Positions 36,032 through 44,711 of a stretch of 47,334 nucleotides of DNA are shown here, in pieces. Source of the DNA: Saccharibacter sp. EH611. Lineage in GTDB: Bacteria; Pseudomonadota; Alphaproteobacteria; Acetobacterales; Acetobacteraceae. How positions within the stretch are numbered: the stretch's first letter is position 1; each line of letters opens with the position of its first letter. Under the pieces are notes generated by a model that was not told the DNA's origin, made no database searches, and saw only the letters and a program-made list of their open reading frames with translations. Made by a program: the position numbers and the translations under genes. The stretch spans positions 1 to 47,334 of the forward strand of contig NZ_WVHP01000017.1 in NCBI RefSeq assembly GCF_009834765.1, given 5' to 3'.

Positions 36032-38428
36032 ATGGCAGGCGACTTAAACGCACAATTTGAGCTTTCGCTGCTCGATAAAATCAGCGCGCCCTTGCGGGAA
36101 GTTCTCGACCGTTTGGAGGGTTTGAACAGCGTTTTAAGCCGATTTGAAGGCCAAGGGAACGAGGCAACGGGGGCGACCGATGCGCTCCATCGTGCTCTCA
36201 GCGAAGCCAGTGGCGGCGCAGATGGCGCCGCTGAGGCGATGGGTAAAGCGGGCCTGAGCCTTGGTGAGATGGGCGGCTCAAGCATTGAAGCAGCGCGCAC
36301 GAGTGCTGCGTTGAACGATGTGCTGACCCAAGTCGGCACAGGCGCCAACGCGGCGAGCGAGGCCGTTGGGCGCGTGGCTGAGGCAATGGACACGGCTGGC
36401 CAGCACGGCGCAGAAGCCGCTGAGGGTATGACGCCGTTTGTCCAAGAAATGGACCAGGTGGAACAATCCGCTGAACGCTCTTTAGGGGTGTTGAGGCGGT
36501 TGCGCTCCGCGATGAGCGGCATGGGCGAGGTTCAGGGCGGCTTTAAGGGGGCGATGCACGGCTTCCATGACAAATGGGGCCAAGCCCAGATGCGCGGCTT
36601 TGGGGCGCTGATGTCGGGCTTTGAGCTGGTGGAGCCCGTAAAGCAAGCGGCAGAATATGACAACACGATCCGCCATGTCGGCATTGGGCTAGAAATACAT
36701 GGTGGTGCGTTAGATCAATATGTCGCTGATGAGAAGGTAAAGATTAACCAACTCGCCCGCTCAACCGGGCAACGTAGCGGCGACCTTGCCGAAGCTCTGG
36801 GCTTTTTCTCCCGCGAAGGGTTCCGAGGGCAAGAACTGGAGAACTCACTAGCCACCACCGCCAAGATTGCCACCGCCTATAATGCGCACCCCGAAGCGGT
36901 GGCGAAATCGGCCTTTGCGCTGAAGGAAAATCTGGGCATTGATGATGCCCACCTCCAAGGAGCACTCGCCTCTGTGGCGATTGCTGGGAAACAGGCGGAT
37001 TTGCCGTTTGAGAAATTAGCGCCTTTGTTGCCGCAGGTAGCCGCTTCTGCTGGGGCGTTGGGCATTCATGGTCGGGCTGGTGTTAATGACCTCGCTGCCG
37101 CCTTGGCTGTCGTGAGAAAAAGCACCGGCACAGAAGGTGAAGCCGCTACAGATGCGAGAGCATTCCTTCAGACGATAACGTCTTCCCACGGTGCCAAAAA
37201 ATGGCGTGAAATTTTTGGTGAAGACCTATTCAAACTCGAAGATACTGCTCGAAAACATGGCCAAGACCCGATGATGGTGGTCATGGAACGCATCCGCTCT
37301 TTAGTTCAACACCTGCATGGCGATCGAAACAAAGCGTTTTCCATGATCTTCCATAATCTGGAGGATAAAGGCTTTGCTAATGGGGTATTAGATCACTGGA
37401 AACAATATCAAGATATTCATCAAAAGGTTTCAGGTGCCACGCAAGGCGTCATTGACCATGATTACGCTGACGGGCGCAAAAGCGGCCTTATTGCGGTGCA
37501 GGAGTTCGAGGATGCGACCACGCAGCTTATGCGCCGCATTGGCGATGATTTCACACCAACGCTGAGGCTGGTGACAGCAGGCATTACGGAGGTCAATGTC
37601 GGCCTTGAGAAGATGGACGCTGTGATGCCGGGTGTGTCCAAATATCTCATTGGCGGTGTTGGAGCCTTTATCGGCGTCATTACGGTGATGTCCGCTGTGG
37701 GGGCTGTGGCCTCGGCTGTCTCGGCGGGATTTGGGGTTGTGATGGCCATTGGTGGCGCTATTGCCCCGGTCTTTGGGGTGTTGGGGGCTGCGATTGGTGC
37801 GGTCGGCTGGCCGGTTATTGGGGTTGTCGCCCTTATCGCAGGCCTCGCGGTCGCGATCTATGAGATGTGGGCGCATTGGGGCACGGTCAAAGCATGGCTG
37901 ATCTCCGCCGGTCATACGGTGGGCCATGCGATTAGCCAGATCGGCGCCCCTCTTGGCTTGATCCTCGGCCCGATTGGGGCGGTTGGTGTGGCCCTTTATG
38001 AGATGTGGAAACATTGGGACACGGTTAAGCGCGTGCTCGACCAGACGGGGATCGCCATTGTCCAGTTCATCAACCATATCATCGACATCTTACCCGGAAC
38101 GCTCTCCAAAGGCTTGCATGCGCTGATGAGCGGGCCTGACCATCCTGCGCCCAACCCGGCTTTGCTTGGTCCCGATGGGCGCTATAAGCCGCTTGTTAGC
38201 CCTGACGAGCAATGGAAGCGCAATTGGAAGGCACAGCCGCCTACGCTGGTTCGGCCTGTGCCGCCACCCCTTCCGGCTCTTGGTCAGCAGGGGCGCGCTA
38301 AAGATTCCCATATCCACCTCCATGTCACCGCTGATGAGGGGCTGAAGGCCCATGCACACTCCCAGCGAGGGATGCCGCTTAATGTGCATGTCCATGGTAG
38401 CCCGAACTCTATGATGGGGAGGCCATAA
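36032..38428 (+). CDS. Tail tape measure protein
   Basis: 798 aa. The N-terminal third is Ala/Gly/Glu-rich and helical (NAQFELSLLDKISAPLREVL; DRLEGLNSVLSRFEG). The phage tail tape-measure core lies at about residues 205-480 (LARSTGQRSGDLAEALGFFS then REGFRG). A long hydrophobic region follows at about 530-615 (LIGGVGAFIGVITVMSAVGA onward), typical of the membrane-inserting part. The C-terminus is His/Pro-rich. It sets tail length and is ejected with DNA. Confidence 0.95.
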   Translation: MAGDLNAQFELSLLDKISAPLREVLDRLEGLNSVLSRFEGQGNEATGATDALHRALSEASGGADGAAEAMGKAGLSLGEMGGSSIEAARTSAALNDVLTQVGTGANAASEAVGRVAEAMDTAGQHGAEAAEGMTPFVQEMDQVEQSAERSLGVLRRLRSAMSGMGEVQGGFKGAMHGFHDKWGQAQMRGFGALMSGFELVEPVKQAAEYDNTIRHVGIGLEIHGGALDQYVADEKVKINQLARSTGQRSGDLAEALGFFSREGFRGQELENSLATTAKIATAYNAHPEAVAKSAFALKENLGIDDAHLQGALASVAIAGKQADLPFEKLAPLLPQVAASAGALGIHGRAGVNDLAAALAVVRKSTGTEGEAATDARAFLQTITSSHGAKKWREIFGEDLFKLEDTARKHGQDPMMVVMERIRSLVQHLHGDRNKAFSMIFHNLEDKGFANGVLDHWKQYQDIHQKVSGATQGVIDHDYADGRKSGLIAVQEFEDATTQLMRRIGDDFTPTLRLVTAGITEVNVGLEKMDAVMPGVSKYLIGGVGAFIGVITVMSAVGAVASAVSAGFGVVMAIGGAIAPVFGVLGAAIGAVGWPVIGVVALIAGLAVAIYEMWAHWGTVKAWLISAGHTVGHAISQIGAPLGLILGPIGAVGVALYEMWKHWDTVKRVLDQTGIAIVQFINHIIDILPGTLSKGLHALMSGPDHPAPNPALLGPDGRYKPLVSPDEQWKRNWKAQPPTLVRPVPPPLPALGQQGRAKDSHIHLHVTADEGLKAHAHSQRGMPLNVHVHGSPNSMMGRP

Positions 38429-38430
38429 TC

Positions 38431-39849
38431 ATGGGTGATCTTAGCTTTGGCTTGAGTGGCCTTGCAGGGCCTGAACTTTCCGCTTTGGGTGGGGGCATGG
38501 CCGGTGGGCTGCTCAGCCGCTTTGCCAATTATGCCTCTCTCGGTGGTGTATCTTTTGCCGTCATTGACTCTAAAGAAGAGATTGGCCGACGCATTAACCG
38601 CGTGCTGTTCCCTGACCTCCCGCCCAGCAAGCAGGTCTTTCAAGATTTTGGCGCGATTGATACGCCCATCACCATTACCGGCGTCATTGTGGGTGATGAT
38701 TACGTCATTCGTGCCACGCGAATGCGCAAAACCCTCGCCAAACCGGGGCGAATGACGCTGTTGCACCCTTGGTGGGGGCGACTGAAAGTGCGCCTCGTCC
38801 ACCCCGCACAGATTAGCTTTAGCGAGCGCCAAATCCGTGTGGCCCATTTCCAAGCGGTTGTGGTGCGCGACCCCGACCCGCCCGCTAAAAAAGGGTTCTT
38901 CGGGTCGCTCATTGATACGGTTAATGACCTGCTTGAACAAGCGGACGGCTTGATGGATGACGTTCAAGAGGCCGTAGCTTCTGTGCTTTCTGCCGTCTCG
39001 CTGCCCTTAGCGTTGGTCAATTCTGTGTCATCGCTGATCTCTCAAGGGTCTGGGATATGGGATAGCCTGACTGAACGCGCGCCCGAGCCGATCAAGGCGG
39101 CCATGACCGCTCCGCAAGCGGCGATGAACACGGCCATTGTGCCGCCCCAACGCAATATCGACCAAAGCTATGCCAACGCTGTGTCAGCGGCTTTGATCGC
39201 CGTGCCTGCCTCCTTAGCGGGCTGTGTCAGCACGGAAGAGAGCAGCGTGATCGCGCCTGTGTCTGAAGGAACAGACCGTGACGGAACCGCCGACAATGAG
39301 CCCATCACCGGACAGCAGATCGCGTCTCTTCTCCTTGCTGGGTCTGAACAATTTGGACAGCTTGCTGATCGTCTCAGCCAAAGCAACCCCGACCCGTCCG
39401 CCGTCCTCGCCTTGGGCGTTGCCGCGCGAGCGGTGCTTGTCAGTCAGCTGGCCTCCGCCTGGGCCGATTGTGTCTTTGTCAGCAATGAAGACGCCCAAGC
39501 TCTGCTCACTCAAATAACAGACGCCATTGACGGGCTGACCAATGATGTCGTGGCCGCCAGTGGTGGGCAGACACGCGTTGCCTTGCAGCCGCTTTTTACC
39601 CGCCTGCAAAAGCTGCGCTGTGCGTTCATCAATGACGGTTCTGCTCAAATTGGCTCCCTGCCGACGGTCGTGGATGTGCCTGTCGCCGTGCCGCGTTCGC
39701 TATGGGCGCTGACATACGCGTTGCAGGGCGATGATGTGAGCACGGTTCAGCCCATGCTCGATGATGCGGTGAGCCGTAACGCCATCCTCCATCCCGGCCA
39801 TGTCGGCCCCACCACATTGGCGATGTTGGAGAATGACAATGAGTTCTGA
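38431..39849 (+). CDS. DNA circularisation / Mu gpN-like baseplate protein
   Basis: 472 aa with the DNA-circulation N-terminal domain (about residues 40-130: RRINRVLFPDLPPSKQVFQD, LAKPGRMTLLHPWWGRLKVR). The rest is helical. In Mu-like phages N is a tail/baseplate component despite the family name. It ends 11 bases inside the P-like gene. Confidence 0.9.
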   Translation: MGDLSFGLSGLAGPELSALGGGMAGGLLSRFANYASLGGVSFAVIDSKEEIGRRINRVLFPDLPPSKQVFQDFGAIDTPITITGVIVGDDYVIRATRMRKTLAKPGRMTLLHPWWGRLKVRLVHPAQISFSERQIRVAHFQAVVVRDPDPPAKKGFFGSLIDTVNDLLEQADGLMDDVQEAVASVLSAVSLPLALVNSVSSLISQGSGIWDSLTERAPEPIKAAMTAPQAAMNTAIVPPQRNIDQSYANAVSAALIAVPASLAGCVSTEESSVIAPVSEGTDRDGTADNEPITGQQIASLLLAGSEQFGQLADRLSQSNPDPSAVLALGVAARAVLVSQLASAWADCVFVSNEDAQALLTQITDAIDGLTNDVVAASGGQTRVALQPLFTRLQKLRCAFINDGSAQIGSLPTVVDVPVAVPRSLWALTYALQGDDVSTVQPMLDDAVSRNAILHPGHVGPTTLAMLENDNEF

Positions 39850-41146
39850 GCATATTGTTGTCCACCGGAACCGTGTGGCGAACCTCTTTCTTGGTGGGAA
39901 AGAATGTCTGTTCTGGCAGTCCCTTGAGGTCGGGATGGACCTCGGCAATCTCGCCAGCATCTGGCGGGCGGAGCTGCGGCTTCCCGTGCCACTTCCCAAA
40001 GGGGCCATGCCCAAGATTGGGCAGTCTGTGCGTATTGAGATTGCGGGGCAACCGATCTTAAAAGGCTGGCTGGAGGCGATTAACACGCGCGGTGACGACC
40101 ATAGTCTGAGCGTGACCGTCTCGGGTCGTGATCTGGCGGGTGATCTCGTCGATTGCGCGGCCCAAGCGCAAGGGCCGGGCCGGATGGATAAGGTTAGGCT
40201 TGAAGCCATCGTGGGCACTCTCTCCCAACCCTTTGGCCTATCGGTGCAATCGGTGGTGGATACGGGCGCTCCCTTTGAGGTGGTGGCCTTTGACACGAGT
40301 GCGAAGGCCATTGATGTCATTGAGCAACAATCGCGCCAGCGCGGGGTGTTGGTGACATCCAACGGGTTGGGTCGTTTGCTACTGACCAAGCCCGGTTCCA
40401 CACGGGCGGAAGAAAAGATCGTCTATCCCGGTGGGAATGTGCGGGCGATGGAAGCGCGGATCACGCAGCGCTTTTCGGACCATATCGTTAAAGCACAAGG
40501 CCGCTCGCGCCATCGCGGCACCAAAGCGCCGCTTTTCCCCGGTTTGGCGGCAGGTAGTCCGGCCCGCATTAAAGGCATGGGCGCTCATGAAGAGCGAGCA
40601 GCTTGCCAGTTTGGTTATTGCCATGATGGCGGTGTGGGCCGCTATCGCCCACGGGTCTATCTGGCACGAACGAGTAGCGACCAACATCCTCAGCTTTCGC
40701 GCTCTGGAGATGCTCTAGACACGCTCCTCACACAGTCCCAGCGCCAGAAGAAGCCGGGCTATCGCAAAGCGACTGCTCCTACACAAGCTGAAACCAAGCC
40801 CCGGAAAGCAGGTCAGCCTTATTCGCTGGACGACCAAGCGGCATGGCGGATGCGCACGTCACGCGCGGGCGCTACCGCCTTTATTTACACCGTGCCCAGC
40901 CTGACGACATCGACAGGCGCTCTATGGCGGCCCAATCAGCTCGTCCATGTGACCGACCATGTGAATGGGATTGATGGCGATATGCTGATTGCCGGGGTGA
41001 CGTGGTCGATCAATGAGCGCGAGATGAGCACCAAGCTCTCTGTCGTGCCGCCCGATGCGTATGACCTGACAGGCCAAGCTGACCGCACGCCCCGCCATGG
41101 ACGTTCTGTGCGTAAAGCGGGTTTAGCTGGGAGGCATAAACGATGA
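39839..41146 (+). CDS. Baseplate hub protein (Mu gpP/gp44-like)
   Basis: 435 aa from ATG 39839, chosen for GGAGAATGACA directly upstream. Motifs of the gpD/gp44 hub: ASIWRAELRLPVPLPKGAMP, ILKGWLEAINTRGDDHSLSV then TVSGRDLAGDLVDCAA, RYRPRVYLARTSSDQ, and WRPNQLVHVTDHVNGIDGDM. It forms the trimeric hub under the tube. The His/Arg-rich middle (about residues 220-300) is less conserved. Confidence 0.9.
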   Translation: MSSEHIVVHRNRVANLFLGGKECLFWQSLEVGMDLGNLASIWRAELRLPVPLPKGAMPKIGQSVRIEIAGQPILKGWLEAINTRGDDHSLSVTVSGRDLAGDLVDCAAQAQGPGRMDKVRLEAIVGTLSQPFGLSVQSVVDTGAPFEVVAFDTSAKAIDVIEQQSRQRGVLVTSNGLGRLLLTKPGSTRAEEKIVYPGGNVRAMEARITQRFSDHIVKAQGRSRHRGTKAPLFPGLAAGSPARIKGMGAHEERAACQFGYCHDGGVGRYRPRVYLARTSSDQHPQLSRSGDALDTLLTQSQRQKKPGYRKATAPTQAETKPRKAGQPYSLDDQAAWRMRTSRAGATAFIYTVPSLTTSTGALWRPNQLVHVTDHVNGIDGDMLIAGVTWSINEREMSTKLSVVPPDAYDLTGQADRTPRHGRSVRKAGLAGRHKR

Positions 41147-41679
41147 CTGTCTTGGACATCTACCACACCATTCGTTCGCAAATTCTGCGTGCTGTGGTCA
41201 AAGCACTAGATGATAGCGGACCTGAGCAGCGCGTGGCGCTGAAGACCCATGCAGGCCAAGAACGCACCGCGATCCCCGTGCATTACCCGTTCGGTTTTGG
41301 AGCGCATGTGCCACTCGATGGCGCGGTGACGCATGTGCTTCAAAATGGCAGCGACCCATCGGACCTCGTGGCGATGCCGCCCTCCAATCCGGGAGCGGCC
41401 CGGTTGGGCGGCCTGCAAGAAGGCGAAAGCGTGCTTTATGATAGCGTCGGGCAGCGTGTCCTTCTCAAATCTGGGCAGATGGTCGAGATTGACGCAACAC
41501 AGGCCGTCAATGTGAAAATCGCCGGGAAACCCGTCATGACCGTGACAGAGGCCGGTGTGCAGATTAACGGGATTGTACAAGCCAGCGGCGATGTCACAGC
41601 AGGATCAATCTCGCTTCAGCATCATGTGCATGGCGGTGTGCAAGTGGGCGGCGGAACAAGCAAAGGACCAACATCATGA
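41143..41679 (+). CDS. Baseplate spike protein (Mu gp45-like)
   Basis: 178 aa. OB-fold N-terminal part (QRVALKTHAGQERTAIPVHY PFG), beta-helix repeats (VKIAGKPVMTVTEAGVQING IVQASG), and the tip SLQHHVHGGVQVGGGTSKGP. The HxH pair of the tip binds iron in Mu/P2-type spikes. It pierces the outer membrane. Overlaps the hub gene by ATGA. Confidence 0.93.
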   Translation: MTVLDIYHTIRSQILRAVVKALDDSGPEQRVALKTHAGQERTAIPVHYPFGFGAHVPLDGAVTHVLQNGSDPSDLVAMPPSNPGAARLGGLQEGESVLYDSVGQRVLLKSGQMVEIDATQAVNVKIAGKPVMTVTEAGVQINGIVQASGDVTAGSISLQHHVHGGVQVGGGTSKGPTS

Positions 41680-42200
41680 CCGTTAGTCGATCAGCGTATC
41701 TCTGGCTTTTGGATGAGAAAAAGAAACTGGCAGAGGAAGGGTATAAGGAAATCATGGCTTCTTATGAGCAGCTTAAAGCGCGGCTCTTGAGTATCTTGAC
41801 CTTTTCAATTACGCTCAGTTCAGCCTGTTACACAGGAGCCGCAACAGGTGGAACTTATTCACCGCTATGTCTGCTTATGGCGCTAGGCTTTACGGGCACT
41901 GCTTTTCTATGCGGTTTAGGACTTTATCCAACACCGGTCCGAACAAAGAACGTAAAGACTGATGCTCTAGATATTGTGTTAAATGTGGAGCCTGCTGTCG
42001 AGAGTAAGGAAGATACCTATAAGCGTCTTACATATTTTATTGAAACAACTTCTCTGGAAAATGCCCGTAGCCTTAGCAAAGATCGCCGCTATTTAAAGCG
42101 TGCATGGCAAGTGCTTATTGGCACGCCATTTGTATCATTTCTTTTGGTCTGTATGGGACGGCTTGTCATCTGGATAGTGTATTGGGAGGGTTGGGCCTAA
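41676..42200 (+). CDS. Three-span membrane protein, accessory gene in tail operon
   Basis: 174 aa. Membrane spans at about residues 36-55 (LLSILTFSITLSSACYTGAA), 61-83 (SPLCLLMALGFTGTAFLCGL) and 148-170 (IGTPFVSFLLVCMGRLVIWI). Charged soluble segments at the N-terminus and middle. It is AT-richer than the flanking tail genes and has no counterpart in Mu at this position. It is coupled to the spike gene but may be a moron, for example superinfection exclusion. Its 3' end overlaps an antisense small gene. Confidence 0.7.
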   Translation: MTVSRSAYLWLLDEKKKLAEEGYKEIMASYEQLKARLLSILTFSITLSSACYTGAATGGTYSPLCLLMALGFTGTAFLCGLGLYPTPVRTKNVKTDALDIVLNVEPAVESKEDTYKRLTYFIETTSLENARSLSKDRRYLKRAWQVLIGTPFVSFLLVCMGRLVIWIVYWEGWA

Positions 42201-42344
42201 AATGACTTCTCCTAACCCTTTACTATGAAGGGTCACTCTCTCCTGCGACGCATAACTATTACGTTCATCATGTTCAGCCGCCTTTAAAATATCAGTAGCA
42301 CTTGGCTTTTCATTGGATGGTTTCGTTTTATTACTGTCACTCAT
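42135..42344 (-). CDS. Small polar protein, antisense, 69 aa
   Basis: Start at ATG 42342-42344 with GGAGGG seven bases upstream. MSDSNKTKPSNEKPSATDIL then KAAEHDERNSYASQ, GLGEVILGPTLPIHYPDDKP is soluble, charged and partly disordered. The last 22 codons overlap the convergent membrane-protein gene. The strong ribosome site and coherent composition argue for a real gene inserted just before late promoter 3. Function unknown. Confidence 0.5.
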   Translation of the reverse strand: MSDSNKTKPSNEKPSATDILKAAEHDERNSYASQERVTLHSKGLGEVILGPTLPIHYPDDKPSHTDQKK

Positions 42345-42424
42345 GAGGCCCTCCTGCAAAATAAAGCCATTATGAGAGGGAGTCGTGTCAATATTTCCGG
42401 CATTGAAGAGAGTATAAAACACCC

Positions 42425-42441
42425 TTCAAACACCGTTTTCA
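42425..42441. repeat. TTCAAAC-N3-GTTTTCA dyad upstream of late promoter 3
   Basis: TTCAAAC-acc-GTTTTCA, imperfect dyad; related to TTCAAAC-gat-GTTTGAG at 9890 and TTCAAAC-gct-GTTTTTA at 21293. It ends seven bases before the late element. Possible binding site or weak terminator. Confidence 0.45.
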
Positions 42442-42447
42442 CCCCCA

Positions 42448-42475
42448 TTTCGGGGTATAGGTTGGAGTCCTGAAA
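42448..42475 (+). promoter_or_regulatory. Late promoter element 3 (baseplate/fibre operon)
   Basis: TTTCGGGGTATAGG-TT-GGAGTCCTGAAA, third copy, 58 bp before ATG 42506. CTTCCGTA lies 40 bp after the element start, exactly as in copy 1. It re-initiates late transcription after the accessory genes at 41676-42344. Confidence 0.8.
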
Positions 42476-42505
42476 GTTCATACAGACCTTCCGTAATGTG
42501 TCTGT

Positions 42506-43006
42506 ATGACACGACGTTCCTTCTTTTCCACCATTGCTGTCGCGCCCAATGCTGATGGGCGTGCTGACTTGGTCATTACCCCCACCGGCGGTGGCGGGGG
42601 GCGCGTGTCATTTGACACAACGCTTTCCTCCCCTTTGCTGATCGCTCTTTCTGCTGATCGGCGGGCGGCGCCTGATGATGTGGTGCCGCCTTTGCTGACC
42701 GCCCCGACAGGCACCGCAACACCCTTTGGGGCGAAACGTGGCTGGGTGGGTGATGTTCTACTCACCGATGGGCAACGGCTCGGCTCCAAGCTTTGGCTGC
42801 TTGAGCGAGCCAAGCGCTCCGAGGCCACACGGTTGGATGCTGAAGATTACGCCCATGAGGCCGTCGCTGCCATTGGCGCTTATCACAACATTGATCTGTC
42901 CGTTGAAGCAACGTGGCAGCCCGCCACGGCTGGCATAGTGCGAGCGCTGACCGTGCGGGTTTCTGCTGGGGAAAGTTCGGCTTTTAGAAAGGTGCCGACG
43001 CTATGA
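42506..43006 (+). CDS. Mu gp46-like baseplate protein
   Basis: 166 aa of the GP46 family. The diagnostic region is FGAKRGWVGDVLLTDGQRLG then SKLWLLERAKRSEAT, with a C-terminal strand-rich part. It belongs to the baseplate wedge initiation group (gp25-like role). No clear Shine-Dalgarno precedes the ATG. Overlaps the gp47-like gene by four bases. Confidence 0.88.
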   Translation: MTRRSFFSTIAVAPNADGRADLVITPTGGGGGRVSFDTTLSSPLLIALSADRRAAPDDVVPPLLTAPTGTATPFGAKRGWVGDVLLTDGQRLGSKLWLLERAKRSEATRLDAEDYAHEAVAAIGAYHNIDLSVEATWQPATAGIVRALTVRVSAGESSAFRKVPTL

Positions 43007-44085
43007 GTCTGTCCATTCCGACACCGCAAGAGTTAGCGCAACGAATTGTCACGTCACTTGCCCAACAGAGCTTTACCGCCAGCGATGGTTCAATCGTTCG
43101 GCTCGATGCCACAGCACCGGGCACGTTTGAACAAGTGCTTTCTGTGGTTTTAGCGTTGGGAGATTATGAGACTTATCTCTTCCTTCAAGGCCGCGCGCTG
43201 GAATTTCTGCCCTCAACGGCGACTGTCGGCAATGGGGGGCTCCTCCCTGTTCATGCCGATATCTGGGGCGTGCCGCGCATTGGCCCGCAAGCTTCTGTTG
43301 GACGTGTGGTGGTTAGTGCCACGCAAGACGTCACGATACCGCAAGGGGCATTGCTGACCGTTGATGGCTCAGTTCAATGGGCGCTCAATGAGGCTGCAAC
43401 GGTCTCGGCCAATGGGTCGGCCTCTCTTGCTGTGACCTGCACCACGACAGGCACAGCGGGCAATCTGACAGCCAATACGCCGCTCAGTTTTGTGTCTCCC
43501 ATCGCGGGCATCAGCAGCGTTGGTGTCGATCAAGACGGGCTGGCTGGAGGGGCTGACAGTGAACCCGTGGAAAGCTGGCGGTCACGTATCATTGATAAAA
43601 TCCGCAACCCTTATAATGGCGGCACCGCACAGGATTATCGCACTTGGGCGTTGGCTGCTGGGGTAGCGTTGGTTCATGTCGTGCCCTCCTACACGGGGGC
43701 TGGCACTGTGGGTGTGATTGTGGCTATGAGCGGCCCGCGTGTGCCGACCTCTGAAGAGCTCGCGCGTGTTCAAGCCTATATCGACGAGCGCCGCCCCATT
43801 CGTGGCAATGCCACCGTCTATGGCGCGACTTTTATACCACAAACCCCCATTGTGCGGCTTGGTTTGGATAATCAGCCCAACCGGCAAAAGGTGCAGGCCG
43901 CTTTGGCGGCCATCATCGACGGGGTGGGCATTGGCGGCACCTTATATGTCGAAGCGCTCCAAGCCGCCCTCTTTGACACGGTGGGGGCGCAATCTCAGCT
44001 GCTGAACCCCGGTGCTGACATCACGTTCGCCGCCAATGAGATGCCCGTCATAGACGCGGTTCAATGGGTGGAGAAAACGCCATGA
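43003..44085 (+). CDS. Baseplate J-like protein (Mu gp47)
   Basis: 360 aa, Baseplate_J family: EFLPSTATVGNGGLLPVHAD near the start, GTAGNLTANTPLSFVSPIAG, DGLAGGADSEPVESWRSRII then DKIRNPYNGGTAQDYRTWA, the hallmark J motif. It forms baseplate wedges. Confidence 0.95.
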   Translation: MSLSIPTPQELAQRIVTSLAQQSFTASDGSIVRLDATAPGTFEQVLSVVLALGDYETYLFLQGRALEFLPSTATVGNGGLLPVHADIWGVPRIGPQASVGRVVVSATQDVTIPQGALLTVDGSVQWALNEAATVSANGSASLAVTCTTTGTAGNLTANTPLSFVSPIAGISSVGVDQDGLAGGADSEPVESWRSRIIDKIRNPYNGGTAQDYRTWALAAGVALVHVVPSYTGAGTVGVIVAMSGPRVPTSEELARVQAYIDERRPIRGNATVYGATFIPQTPIVRLGLDNQPNRQKVQAALAAIIDGVGIGGTLYVEALQAALFDTVGAQSQLLNPGADITFAANEMPVIDAVQWVEKTP

Positions 44086-44711
44086 GTGCGCTCAACGCCC
44101 CACGGTCAGCTTCTGAAATTGCCCGCCAATGGCGCGAAGAACTCATGCCAAACGGCTCGGCACTCGGCGGGCCGAATATGAGCGCCCTCATGGCCGCTCT
44201 GGCTGGCCCGCGTGACGTGCTGGAAGGCGACATTGCCTCTGTCTGTCGTGAAATATGCCCCGCTGACGCGCACACTCTCTTGGCTGATTACCGCGACCTC
44301 TTAGGGCCTGACCCGTTCGGACGCGACACGGGCACCTTAAGCGATACTGAATGGCGCACAATCCTACAGCAACGCTGGACGGCGCGAGGCGATCAACGGC
44401 CCGCTTTCTATATCGCGCTGGCCAAAAGCTGGGGCATCGATATTACCATTGAAGAGCCCGATGCGCCCATTTGTGGCGTGACGACCTGCGGCACGCAAGC
44501 CTGCGGGGATGAGGCGTTGCGGTTTATGTGGATTGTCCATCTCCCCTCCGGCATCACGCAGGCGATCTGTGGAGCGGTTCAATCGGGGCGGGCGCAATGC
44601 AAGCAAAATGACAGCAATGTCTATGCCCATCTTCAAGCCGTATTTCGGCAGCTCAAGCCCGCAGATACCGAGGTGTATTTCATTCATAAAGGAGACTGGA
44701 TTGATGGCTAA
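44082..44711 (+). CDS. DUF2313 tail protein (Mu gp48 / YmfQ-like)
   Basis: 209 aa starting MSALNAPRSASEIARQWREE. The DUF2313 body LPNGSALGG-type region, DVLEGDIASVCREICPADAH, DRQPAFYIALAKSWGIDITI and the cysteine-bearing ICGVTTCGTQACGDEAL are typical of YmfQ/gp48 proteins that link baseplate and fibres. Overlaps the fibre gene by eight bases. Confidence 0.92.
   Translation: MSALNAPRSASEIARQWREELMPNGSALGGPNMSALMAALAGPRDVLEGDIASVCREICPADAHTLLADYRDLLGPDPFGRDTGTLSDTEWRTILQQRWTARGDQRPAFYIALAKSWGIDITIEEPDAPICGVTTCGTQACGDEALRFMWIVHLPSGITQAICGAVQSGRAQCKQNDSNVYAHLQAVFRQLKPADTEVYFIHKGDWIDG

Noticed and set aside
37430-38077. Minus-strand frame of 215 codons in the tape measure gene
   Set aside because: Asn/His/Arg-rich composition and overlap with the hydrophobic tape-measure region show it is a shadow.
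40431-40718. Alternative plus frame of 95 codons in the hub gene, with a membrane-like C-terminal half
   Set aside because: The main frame carries hub motifs (RYRPRVYLA) through the same segment; no ribosome site for the alternative.
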